This document shows, piece after piece, positions 8,178 through 15,958 of a DNA stretch of 48,387 bases. A model generated the notes under the pieces. The model searched no databases. It was given only the letters and a program-made list of their open reading frames with translations, and was not told the DNA's origin. The DNA is from Bacteroidota bacterium (GTDB lineage Bacteria; Bacteroidota; Bacteroidia; Chitinophagales; Saprospiraceae). The stretch lies in NCBI GenBank assembly GCA_017857395.1, contig JAFMDF010000034.1:1-48387 (forward strand), in the 5' to 3' direction. Position 1 is the first letter of the stretch. Each line of letters starts with the position of its first letter. The position numbers and the translations under genes are program-made.

Positions 8178-9956
8178 ATGAAAAAGATAATGATAAATAA
8201 ACTACTTCAAACGCTGCTATTTTTGGTGATTCCACTATGTGTGGGCGCTCAAGATTTGCATTTTTCTAATTTTCATAGTTTTTCTAATTATTTCAATCCT
8301 GCTACCACAGGAATGGAGGCGCAAGAATTGACAGCTAATTTTCAATATAGAAGTCAATGGGCAAAAATACCGCAAGCTTATCGTTCTATGGGGTTGAATA
8401 TCCAGCAACAAAAAGACCGCTTCGCTTGGGGAGGAATTTTGCATAAGAATGGAGCGGGTTTGGGCAGTTTACAAACTACAGGTGGTTTATTGACAGGGGC
8501 ATACCAACAACAATTGGCGAGAGGCGACAACCAACTTTTATTAGGAATCGGATTGGGGTTTATTCAGAAAAGATTTGACCCAGCTGCTTTAATGTTTGAT
8601 ACACAATATAGACCAGAAGTAGGGTATGAAGTAGGAAATGGCAATGGAGAAAATTTTATACAAACCAATAGTACGTCTATTGATTTTACAATTGGTGGTT
8701 TGTGGAAAGGCGCATGGAATGGAAATAAAGCAATTAAGACCCAACTAGGTTTTGCCCTAGCACATGTTCATTTACCGAGTATGGGGTTTAATGATGTGGA
8801 AAACGAGTTAAAAGCAAAAACAGTTGTTCATGGTCAAATTGATGTGCCATTCTCTACAAAAGGTAAGTTTAGTCCCTATTTTTTATATCAAAAACAGCAG
8901 GTTCACCAAGAATTATTAATTGGAGCCAAAACACAGCGAAAAATGAATGCGCAAACGGCTATTAGAACAGGCATAGCGTATCGGCTAAAAGATGCTTTAA
9001 TTTTTCAAGTAGGACTAGATTGGGGAAATAAATCGCTGACACTTAATTACGATTTAAACAACTCTAGTTTGGCTAGAGCAACAAGCGGGCAAGGAGCTTT
9101 AGAATTAGCTTTTGCCATAAAATTTGGCAAAAAATCTAAGACTCGTAAGAAAGATAGAGATAAAGACGGAGTTTATGATTACCAAGATAAGTGCCTCGAT
9201 ATTTTTGGGTCAAAAAAATATAAGGGCTGTCCGATTCCTAAAAAAGAAATGGTCGCAGAAGAAATTGATACAGATGGAGACCAAGTACCTGATGAATATG
9301 ATGATTGCCCGTTGATTAAAGGGCCAAGGTATTTACATGGTTGCCCTGATTCTGATAAAGATGGAGTTGTTGACCCAGACGATGCTTGTCCACAATTGGC
9401 AGGCAGCCCACAGAATGGAGGTTGTCCGATTGATGAAAAAGATACCGATAGAGATGGGGTACCTGATTCAGAAGATTACTGTGTGTTTCTAAGAGGGTCT
9501 ATAAAGTTCCATGGTTGTCCCGATTCAGATAAAGATGGTATTTCGGATATAGATGATGATTGCCCTTACTTAAAAGGGACTAAAATGAATAATGGCTGCC
9601 CAGGCAAAAAACGCCAAAATGAGTTAAAAGCAGTAGTAGAATTTGATGTTAACCAATATCTTATTCATCAAGAATATCAGGCAGAATTGGACTTTCTGGT
9701 TCAGGAAATTCAAGAAGTGGAGCAGTTTAAAATAATGATTTCAGGGCACACAGACGCTGAGGGAAGCGCTACTTTTAATTATACTTTGGGGCAAAATAGA
9801 GCATTGGCTATTCAAGAATATTTAATCGATCAAGGTATTAGCGCCTTTAAAATCCAGACTATCTCTTACGGGGAGGCTCGACCAAAGCGCAATAATGAAT
9901 TAGTTAGTGGTAAAGCCAGAAATCGACGAGCGGAAGTACAAGTCATTATAGAGTAA
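8178..9956 (+). CDS. PorP/SprF-type T9SS protein fused to TSP3 repeats and an OmpA domain
   Basis: A 592-residue outer-membrane protein. The signal peptide is residues 1-24 (ending CVGAQ). A PorP/SprF beta-barrel covers about 25-315 (DLHFSNFHSFSNYFNPATTG is the usual family start). Calcium-binding thrombospondin type 3 repeats follow at about 325-475 (units such as DTDGDQVPDEYDDCP), then an OmpA-like peptidoglycan-binding domain at about 485-592 with the diagnostic Asp in GHTDAEGSATFNYTLGQNRA and Arg in RNRRAEV. Known PorP/SprF proteins act with the secretion machinery, often next to one type B substrate. The fused OmpA end would tie this one to the cell wall. It forms an operon with the upstream NHL cargo gene. 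The start gives a clean signal peptide; another in-frame ATG lies at 8190. Confidence 0.92.
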   Translation: MKKIMINKLLQTLLFLVIPLCVGAQDLHFSNFHSFSNYFNPATTGMEAQELTANFQYRSQWAKIPQAYRSMGLNIQQQKDRFAWGGILHKNGAGLGSLQTTGGLLTGAYQQQLARGDNQLLLGIGLGFIQKRFDPAALMFDTQYRPEVGYEVGNGNGENFIQTNSTSIDFTIGGLWKGAWNGNKAIKTQLGFALAHVHLPSMGFNDVENELKAKTVVHGQIDVPFSTKGKFSPYFLYQKQQVHQELLIGAKTQRKMNAQTAIRTGIAYRLKDALIFQVGLDWGNKSLTLNYDLNNSSLARATSGQGALELAFAIKFGKKSKTRKKDRDKDGVYDYQDKCLDIFGSKKYKGCPIPKKEMVAEEIDTDGDQVPDEYDDCPLIKGPRYLHGCPDSDKDGVVDPDDACPQLAGSPQNGGCPIDEKDTDRDGVPDSEDYCVFLRGSIKFHGCPDSDKDGISDIDDDCPYLKGTKMNNGCPGKKRQNELKAVVEFDVNQYLIHQEYQAELDFLVQEIQEVEQFKIMISGHTDAEGSATFNYTLGQNRALAIQEYLIDQGISAFKIQTISYGEARPKRNNELVSGKARNRRAEVQVIIE

Positions 9957-9973
9957 TCTCGTTTGTGGATAAA

Positions 9974-10006
9974 TTCCCATAATGAAAAATATTCCAATAA
10001 TAGGAA
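9974..10006 (+). promoter_or_regulatory. Tandem activator sites upstream of the HELGH lipoprotein gene
   Basis: TTCCC-ATAAT-GAAAA (9974-9988) and TTCCA-ATAAT-AGGAA (9992-10006) lie 18 bp apart centre to centre. The proximal centre (9999) is 75 bp upstream of the -12 G at 10074. The sites start 18 bp after the stop codon of the PorP-OmpA gene. Confidence 0.55.
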
Positions 10007-10060
10007 GGTAATGTGTTTTTGATTAAGTATAAGTGGTTGATAATTAGTTTTTTATAAAAA

Positions 10061-10077
10061 GGGTACTCTTTTGGTAT
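10061..10077 (+). promoter_or_regulatory. Sigma-54-like promoter for the HELGH lipoprotein gene
   Basis: GGGTAC-TCTTT-TGGTAT keeps GG at -24 and G at -12, with T in place of the final C. The predicted start is near 10087, which rules out any translation start upstream of that base and supports a start at 10110 or 10134. A 10-bp perfect inverted repeat (10083-10092 with 10099-10108) followed by T residues spans the predicted start and the early leader. Confidence 0.45.
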
Positions 10078-10133
10078 TAGTTAAAAAGAAGTTTCGATAC
10101 TTCTTTTTTATGAACCAAGTACTAATAATTAAA

Positions 10134-10619
10134 ATGACTTTACAATTAGATGCTATCAAATACGCCCTTTTTACTTTATGCTTATTCCTATTTATTGCTT
10201 GTGAGAAAGCGCCAATTGAACCGATTACTTATCCAGATGTAACAGCAGAATTATGCCCTTATTTTCAGCAGTTTGAAGAAGAGGCTGCTAAGCGAAATAT
10301 TGTAGCCGATTTAAAATTAGCAGGCATCAAAGGAAAACTGGTAAATATAAGTAAAGGCTATGTAGGTTTATGTAGTACGCATGCAGAAAAAGAAATCCGA
10401 ATAGATAACCATTTTTGGGAAAGAAGTAGTGATTTGAGTAGAGAGTTAATTGTGTTTCATGAGCTAGGACATTGTTTTCTAGATAGAAGACATAATAATC
10501 AAAAAACAGTAGATGGAACTTGCGCCAGTATGATGAGAAATGGATTAGGAGGATGTGTGGATTTTTATACAGAAAAAACTAGAACCCAATTATTAGATGA
10601 GCTTTTTTCAGGATTATAA
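10134..10619 (+). CDS. Putative lipoprotein metalloprotease (HELGH)
   Basis: About 161 residues from this start. A hydrophobic N-terminus (YALFTLCLFLFIAC) ends in a lipobox-like Cys at position 23, so it is probably an anchored lipoprotein. The middle carries HELGH, a zinc metallopeptidase HExxH motif, inside ELIVFHELGHCFLDRRH. A downstream His or Cys probably completes the site; Cys residues flank the end (GTCASMM, GGCVDF). The frame is open up to 10071, but a sigma-54-like promoter overlaps that segment, so a later start is preferred; 10110 is the alternative. It is a monocistronic gene between two promoter regions with tandem activator sites. The substrate is unknown. It may act on surface proteins or on the polysaccharide system it is co-regulated with. 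Confidence 0.65.
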   Translation: MTLQLDAIKYALFTLCLFLFIACEKAPIEPITYPDVTAELCPYFQQFEEEAAKRNIVADLKLAGIKGKLVNISKGYVGLCSTHAEKEIRIDNHFWERSSDLSRELIVFHELGHCFLDRRHNNQKTVDGTCASMMRNGLGGCVDFYTEKTRTQLLDELFSGL

Positions 10620-10634
10620 AGTGCAGATTTGGTT

Positions 10635-10667
10635 GTTTCAAAATGGGAATAATTCCAAAAATAAGAC
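10635..10667 (+). promoter_or_regulatory. Tandem activator sites upstream of the leader gene at 10895
   Basis: GTTTC-AAAAT-GGGAA (10635-10649) and TTCCA-AAAAT-AAGAC (10653-10667) are each a good half-site plus a degenerate half, 18 bp apart centre to centre. The proximal centre (10660) is exactly 75 bp from the -12 G at 10735. Confidence 0.5.
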
Positions 10668-10721
10668 GATTGACTGTATTCGATATTTTATTAAGTGTTG
10701 ATTATTAGTGTTTTACAAAAA

Positions 10722-10738
10722 TGGAATACTGTTAGCAT
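10722..10738 (+). promoter_or_regulatory. Sigma-54-like promoter for the secreted-protein leader region
   Basis: TGGAAT-ACTGT-TAGCAT has GG at -24 and GC at -12 in the correct step. The predicted start is near 10748, giving a leader of about 147 nt before the ATG at 10895. The -12 half (TAGCAT) is identical to the one at 15909-15914. Confidence 0.55.
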
Positions 10739-10894
10739 TAACTAAAATGAAAAGAGCAACCAAAATTTAGTAGTGATGTTCACTTTAAATTTTAAAGAAC
10801 CTTAAAGAAATTAAACGTGAATAACACTGAATGTAATGCAGCAAAATTAGAAAATTTTCTCCATTGCATATCATAACAAAAGAGACTTAAAATT

Positions 10895-11473
10895 ATGCCG
10901 AATAACCTAGAGACGAATTATTTTTTTGACCTTTCAAAATATTTAGAAATAGCCTTATTTTATTATTCTTCCAAGAAGCGTCTTTTGGGATGCTTCTTGG
11001 TCTTTTTCCTTTTTTCTACTAAATCATTAGTAGCACAGGCTATTAGTTTCGATAATTCAGTAAGCCCAGATAATGCTAATTTAGCCTATCTAGACGGCAC
11101 TTCAGAATGGTCGCCTAGCCAAGTAACGTATGAATTAACCACCAGAAAATTAACTACTCAATACCCTTTTGTTATTCCGTTTAATTTGACTCCTTCCGAG
11201 CTCCGATTAAAATTTACGTTGGATTGTTCAACTCCAAATGTAAATGGTTTAGCAACCGTTGGTATGCATTTATTCTATATTATGGATGGCAGTTTGTGCA
11301 ACTCCGTATCGGATGCCCCTTACTTGCTATGAAACACACCTATGATTTATCTGCATTGCCCAGACGCTTGTTCGGAAGGACTTGCTTTCAGGGAATTTAA
11401 AGTCAACCAAACTAGCTTTGGGCAAGCAGATAATGATAGAAATGGACTTTCTGACGGTAAATACTGTCATTAA
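10895..11473 (+). pseudogene. Broken secreted-protein gene with intact leader and signal peptide
   Basis: The frame opens with a long N-terminal extension and a signal peptide (CFLVFFLFSTKSLVAQ) and runs 145 codons to TGA at 11330. The same frame is protein-like again just after it (PDACSEGLAFREFKVNQTSFG, then ADNDRNGLSDG). The stretch between reads as HTYDLSALP in a different frame, so at least two compensating indels are likely. The motif order resembles part of the large multi-domain surface proteins of Saprospiraceae, from memory and not by search. The first 45 residues parallel the N-terminus of the intact 1307-residue protein downstream. This looks like a remnant of a duplicated gene whose 5' control region is kept. 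From 11474 to 11600 nothing convincing is seen. Confidence 0.6.
10971..11017 (+). terminator. Terminator-like hairpin inside the 5' coding region (attenuator candidate)
   Basis: A 12-bp stem with one G-U pair (10971-10982 with 10989-11000) has a 6-nt loop and is followed by a T-rich tract. It begins 76 nt after the ATG at 10895. A second hairpin of the same design sits at the same offset in the paralogous gene at 11601, which suggests it is kept for an RNA role and not only for coding. Confidence 0.5.
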
Positions 11474-11600
11474 TTCAAGATTGACATTTTAACGGATATT
11501 CAAATTCTTATAACCAACAAACTAGAGCCGATTGGCAATATTTTTTTTAAAAATAAGCCATTGGTACCCACTAAATCGAAGGAAAAATAATTAATAAAAT

Positions 11601-14600
11601 ATGTCAACAGATTTATCTTGCAACAACCTTTTTGATTTCTTTGAATACGGTAGAATAGTCTTATATAAATATTGCGGCAAGAAGCATCTTTCTGTATGTT
11701 TCTTGCTTTTTTTTCTTTTACTTGCGGAATCTATAACTGCCCAATCGACTACTCCTTGCTGTACGCAACGATGGAGAAAAGGAGCTACTTGGAATGTGGA
11801 CGGCAGTATTAATGATAATTCCAATTCACCTGCACCCAATGGAATTATTAGATGTGGAAGTTCAGCAGAAACACAATCCAATATCAGTACGAATTGTACT
11901 TATGACCCATTGGATTTTTTAATAGATGTGAATGGAATTCCCTGCATTAATCCAAATAATGGAACAGGGGTGTTTATTCAAAATCCAACTGCGGGAGTGG
12001 AAATTATTTGGATAAATTTTGATGTGCGTTCCTTTGCTGGTACCTACGAGTTTCAATTAAATGACGGTAACAGCGCTGCCTCAAATGAAAACATTGGTTG
12101 GGCGCTATTCTATTCCAATAATCCGATGGCTGGAGTAGGAGCTAATGGTATTTCTGGAGACTGCACAGACCTTACTTATATTGATTGTGGTATTGCTTTT
12201 TCTGGATGGGCAACTTATACAACGCCTAGTTTTGCTAACCCCACCAATCTATTTTTAGCAATATGGAGACAAGATGGGAGTTCTTGGAAAAATTCATTGA
12301 ATAATTTTAAAGCCCGTTTTGGATGTGGAGGTAGTGATAGCAAAATCCTTTGTAATTTAGAAGCGAATACAGTATCGACCAGTTGTAATAATGATGGAAC
12401 TTATACCCTTTCCATTCCAATTACGGGGGTGAATGGGGCTTATGTTGGTGTTGACCAAATAGAAGCTATTACCTCCGATATGGTTTGTTTAAATAATATG
12501 GGGGCAACTATTCCAATAATTAATGGCACAATTGAATTGATTTATCCTATAGGAGTGGATTATAATTTAACGATTTTTCCAACTACCGATGGGAGTATCT
12601 CTTGCGCCATTCCTGAAAATCCCGATGAATGTACGGTATCCATTGCTGGAATTTCTCCACCAGATACGGATTTAGATGGGGTGTGTGATGAATTTGATAT
12701 ATGTCCAGCAGGAGATGATAAGTTAGATGCCAATAGTAATGGAATACCAGATGAATGTGAAGGTTGTAACGGAGGAGACAATCCTCAGAATTATTTTACC
12801 TTGCTTAGCAATCTAGCGGTAAATACGACTGCTGATAATTGGGCAGCCAGTTGGGGAGATTATAATGGAGATGGACAGGTAGATTTATTTATTACTACTC
12901 AGGATATAGAATCCCCTAATGAACTATTTAGGAATAATGGAAACGGCAGTTTTACTAAAATCACCAATGGCCCTATTGCTTCGGACAAAGCTAGTTCTTT
13001 AGCGGCTAGTTGGGCAGATTATGATAATGACCAAGATTTGGATTTAATCGTCGCCAATAATATAGGATACCCTAATTTTTTGTATCGAAATGAAGGCGGC
13101 GGCAATTTTATTCGTATCCAAAATGACCCCATAGTGAGCGATTTTGGTTATGCACATGGCATCAGTTGGGTGGATTATGACGATGATGGTTTTCTGGATG
13201 TATTTGTCAGTTCTTTTTTCAAAACAAAATTTAACTCTCTGTACCATAATAATGGAGATGGGACCTTTTCTCAAGCACCTGCGAATGCTATAATAATGGA
13301 AGCTAGTTCTTCTACCTGTGGCGTATGGGGAGATTATAATAATGATGGACTAATTGATTTATTTGTCGCAAATACTTACGGTGAAAATAATAGTTTATAT
13401 GAGAATAAAGGGAATGGAAATTTCTTAAAAATAAATGGAGGAGCGATTGTGAATGATGGTGGACATTCCGTTGGTGCTAGTTGGGCAGATTATGATAATG
13501 ATAGTGATTTAGACTTGTTTGTAGCGAATGCAGCGAATGAGGATAATTTTTTATATCAAAATAATGGCAATGGCACTTTTACCAAAATTACGACAGGTAT
13601 CGTTGTCAACGATGGAGGACATTCTCATGGAAGTTCATGGGCGGATTATGATAATGATGGTTGGATAGATTTATTTGTAGCGAATGACCAAAATCAGGAT
13701 AATAATTTATACAAAAACAATAAAGACGGGACATTTACTAAAATAGAAAATGCGATTAGTCAAAGTGGCGGCATGTCTTTTGGGGCAGCCTGGGCAGATT
13801 ATGATAATGATGGCGGAGTAGATTTATTTGTAGCAAATCGAGCGGGTAATGAAAACTTTTTATACCAAAATGTGAAAGGGGCTTGTCAGAGCAAAAGTTG
13901 TATTACTTTAGTAGGAACTAATTCTAATCAATCTGCGATTGGTGCAAAAATCTATGTAAAAGCGACTATTTATGGGCAAGCGACTACTCAGATGCGAGAA
14001 ATTACGGCACAAAGTGGTGGAGGAATTGGTGGACAAAATGAATTGAAAGCTATTTTTGGTCTTGGAGATGCAGGCATTGTCGAAGAAATTAAAGTGGTTT
14101 GGCCTTCTGGATATGAACAAATTTTGACCAATCAGCTGGTTGATGATTGCTTGGTTATTACGGAAGAAAGTGCCTCAAAAGTATGCGGTATTGTCTATCA
14201 TGATGAAAATGAAAACTGTGTACAAGATGAAAATGAAGTAGGCATAGCCAACCAAAAAATACTACTTGCGCCTGGCAATCATGTCGTATTTACAGATGAA
14301 GAAGGAAGATACGAAGCATACGTACCGATTCAAAATTATGACATCATTGCCGAAGCAGGGGCGAATTGGGCGTTGTCTTGTCCAACCACCCAAAATGTGC
14401 AGCAAGTAGATGTGCCTGAAATTGGTCAAATCTACTGTGGTTTTGATTTTGGTATAAAAGCAACCTGTATTGCGCCTGATTTAAATGTAGAGGCGGCAGT
14501 TACTGCCCATAGAATTGGTTTTAAAAACTTGGTTTCTTTAACCTATAAAAATGGTGGAACGGTAACTGCGAATAACGTTGTTTTAGTCTTAGAGTTAGAC

Positions 14601-15524
14601 CCTTATTGCATACCATTGGAAAGTACTGTTCCATGGGATAGACGAGAAGGGCAGACTTTATATTGGGATTTTGCAACCATCTCCGCAGGTACAAAACAAA
14701 CGATTTATTTAACAGATTCTGTTGCTGCGAATACACCAATTGGGCAAGAACTAGTACTAGCAACGAGTATTAGCGCTACGGAAGAAGATTGTAACACAGC
14801 AGATAACGCTTTTAGAGGTACAGAACTATCTATCGGTGCGCTTGACCCGAATGACATTCTAGTTTCTCCAGAAGGGGCGATTGACCAAGAGGAGGTATTG
14901 ACTTATAAAATTCGGTTTCAAAATATAGGAAATATACCAGTTGCGAATGTCCGAGTAACGAGTACTTTACCGAAAGAATTGGATAAATACACTTTTGAAT
15001 TAGGTGTGGGCAGTCATCCTTTCCGTTTTGAACAACAAGGCAGTAATTTAACCTGGGAATTCCCAAATATTATGTTAGCCGATAGTGTCCATAATGAGCC
15101 AGAAAGTCATGGGTTTGTGATTTTTAGAATTTTACCTAAAGCAGATTTACCTATCGGTACTATCATTGAAAATAAAGCCAAAATATTCTTTGATAACATG
15201 GAACCTATTGCGACGAATATTGTCGAAAATATCATTCAACCTGATAGGATAACGACTCAATTTGGCGGACAACTATTAGTGTATCCCAACCCAACAGATG
15301 GATTGGTCAATATCCAATTATTGTCTGACGACTTGCAACGACCAGATAATATTCGGCGCATGGAATTGTATAATACGCAAGGTGTATTGGTCAAGTCTTA
15401 TAATAATGTGCCAGATGGTATGGCCTCTTTGGATTTGGTAGATTTGACTGCTGGGTTATATTACTTGACTGCTATTGACCAAAAGGGAGCGGCTTATAAT
15501 GGGAAGATTTTGGTGCAGCGGTAG
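11601..15524 (+). CDS. Large secreted FG-GAP/ASPIC protein with T9SS type A sorting domain
   Basis: A 1307-residue surface protein. An unusual extension of about 28 residues precedes the signal peptide (CFLLFFLLLAESITAQ). Then come an unassigned N-terminal module (50-350), a short TSP3-like segment (DTDLDGVCDEFDICPAGDD), a run of FG-GAP/VCBS repeats at about 400-755 (units such as ASWADYDNDSDLDLFVAN), an ASPIC/UnbV domain to about 855, an SdrD B-like collagen-binding-type module (VCGIVYHDENENCVQDENE), a DUF11-type repeat at about 1090-1215 and a type A C-terminal domain (LLVYPNPTDGLVNI). It is thus exported and attached or released by the type IX system. The Asp-rich repeats should bind calcium. 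No promoter is evident right upstream, so it may be read from the promoter at 10722. A hairpin with a T tract lies inside its signal-peptide coding region. Confidence 0.9.
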   Translation: MSTDLSCNNLFDFFEYGRIVLYKYCGKKHLSVCFLLFFLLLAESITAQSTTPCCTQRWRKGATWNVDGSINDNSNSPAPNGIIRCGSSAETQSNISTNCTYDPLDFLIDVNGIPCINPNNGTGVFIQNPTAGVEIIWINFDVRSFAGTYEFQLNDGNSAASNENIGWALFYSNNPMAGVGANGISGDCTDLTYIDCGIAFSGWATYTTPSFANPTNLFLAIWRQDGSSWKNSLNNFKARFGCGGSDSKILCNLEANTVSTSCNNDGTYTLSIPITGVNGAYVGVDQIEAITSDMVCLNNMGATIPIINGTIELIYPIGVDYNLTIFPTTDGSISCAIPENPDECTVSIAGISPPDTDLDGVCDEFDICPAGDDKLDANSNGIPDECEGCNGGDNPQNYFTLLSNLAVNTTADNWAASWGDYNGDGQVDLFITTQDIESPNELFRNNGNGSFTKITNGPIASDKASSLAASWADYDNDQDLDLIVANNIGYPNFLYRNEGGGNFIRIQNDPIVSDFGYAHGISWVDYDDDGFLDVFVSSFFKTKFNSLYHNNGDGTFSQAPANAIIMEASSSTCGVWGDYNNDGLIDLFVANTYGENNSLYENKGNGNFLKINGGAIVNDGGHSVGASWADYDNDSDLDLFVANAANEDNFLYQNNGNGTFTKITTGIVVNDGGHSHGSSWADYDNDGWIDLFVANDQNQDNNLYKNNKDGTFTKIENAISQSGGMSFGAAWADYDNDGGVDLFVANRAGNENFLYQNVKGACQSKSCITLVGTNSNQSAIGAKIYVKATIYGQATTQMREITAQSGGGIGGQNELKAIFGLGDAGIVEEIKVVWPSGYEQILTNQLVDDCLVITEESASKVCGIVYHDENENCVQDENEVGIANQKILLAPGNHVVFTDEEGRYEAYVPIQNYDIIAEAGANWALSCPTTQNVQQVDVPEIGQIYCGFDFGIKATCIAPDLNVEAAVTAHRIGFKNLVSLTYKNGGTVTANNVVLVLELDPYCIPLESTVPWDRREGQTLYWDFATISAGTKQTIYLTDSVAANTPIGQELVLATSISATEEDCNTADNAFRGTELSIGALDPNDILVSPEGAIDQEEVLTYKIRFQNIGNIPVANVRVTSTLPKELDKYTFELGVGSHPFRFEQQGSNLTWEFPNIMLADSVHNEPESHGFVIFRILPKADLPIGTIIENKAKIFFDNMEPIATNIVENIIQPDRITTQFGGQLLVYPNPTDGLVNIQLLSDDLQRPDNIRRMELYNTQGVLVKSYNNVPDGMASLDLVDLTAGLYYLTAIDQKGAAYNGKILVQR
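11677..11719 (+). terminator. Terminator-like hairpin in the signal-peptide coding region
   Basis: An 11-bp stem with one G-U pair (11677-11687 with 11696-11706) and an 8-nt loop is followed directly by eight T residues, then C and TTTT. By form this is a standard intrinsic terminator, yet it lies inside the open frame, 76 nt after the ATG. The matching structure at 10971 has the same offset. Premature termination could be relieved by translation, as in attenuation; this is inference. Confidence 0.55.
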
Positions 15525-15559
15525 AGATAATTGAAGAGATGGAGTTAATGATTCTTAGA

Positions 15560-15770
15560 GTACTATAGCCTTGAAGAGGCGACATAATATAACCTAGGGC
15601 GTAAGTCCTAGGGGATGGAACTAAGGAAGACCTCCTAAGCCCTGAAAGGGCGACATAATAAAGAAACGCTAGTATATGTCGCCCTTTCAGGGCTTGAGAA
15701 ATGCTAATATCATTTTATTCCATAGGGTTTGCGCCCTATGCTACGATATGTCGCCTTTTCAAGGCTGAAA
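15560..15770. repeat. Nested palindromic repeat array
   Basis: Four units of the AGCCCTGAAAGGGCGACATA type form two nested inverted pairs: an outer pair at about 15568-15587 and 15747-15766, and an inner pair at about 15638-15660 and 15674-15696. Between them sit two smaller hairpins, CCTAGGGCGTAAGTCCTAGG near 15593 and CATAGGGTTTGCGCCCTATG near 15721. It fills most of the 434-bp gap after the FG-GAP gene. It probably acts at DNA level or as a terminator/RNA fold. No protein-coding content is seen. Confidence 0.8.
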
Positions 15771-15808
15771 AACAATTGTAGAGAAATTTAACTGAAACTA
15801 AAACGGTT

Positions 15809-15843
15809 TTCCAATATTCAAATGCGAATTCCCAAAATGGGAA
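15809..15843 (+). promoter_or_regulatory. Tandem activator sites upstream of the exopolysaccharide operon
   Basis: TTCCA-ATATT-CAAAT (15809-15823) is a half-site and TTCCC-AAAAT-GGGAA (15829-15843) is a perfect inverted repeat, 20 bp apart centre to centre. The proximal centre (15836) is exactly 75 bp from the -12 G at 15911. This is the best-formed copy of the site in the window. Confidence 0.65.
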
Positions 15844-15897
15844 AATAAAAACACCTGTAACTTATTTAAAATATTGAAAATCAATTGATTATAAAGA

Positions 15898-15914
15898 TGG
15901 CACTCCAATAGCAT
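15898..15914 (+). promoter_or_regulatory. Sigma-54 promoter of the exopolysaccharide operon
   Basis: TGGCAC-TCCAA-TAGCAT matches the -24/-12 consensus at every key base, with correct spacing. The predicted start is near 15924, giving a 35-nt leader before the ATG at 15959. It is the strongest promoter call here and anchors the comparison with the four others. Confidence 0.75.
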
Positions 15915-15958
15915 ATATAATGGTATAAATGATAATGTAAATTTAAAAATTTTATACC

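Noticed and set aside
11591-11881. Minus-strand frame opposite the FG-GAP gene start, and the other antisense frames within long genes
   Set aside because: They are shadows of well-supported genes, with no motifs or start signals of their own.
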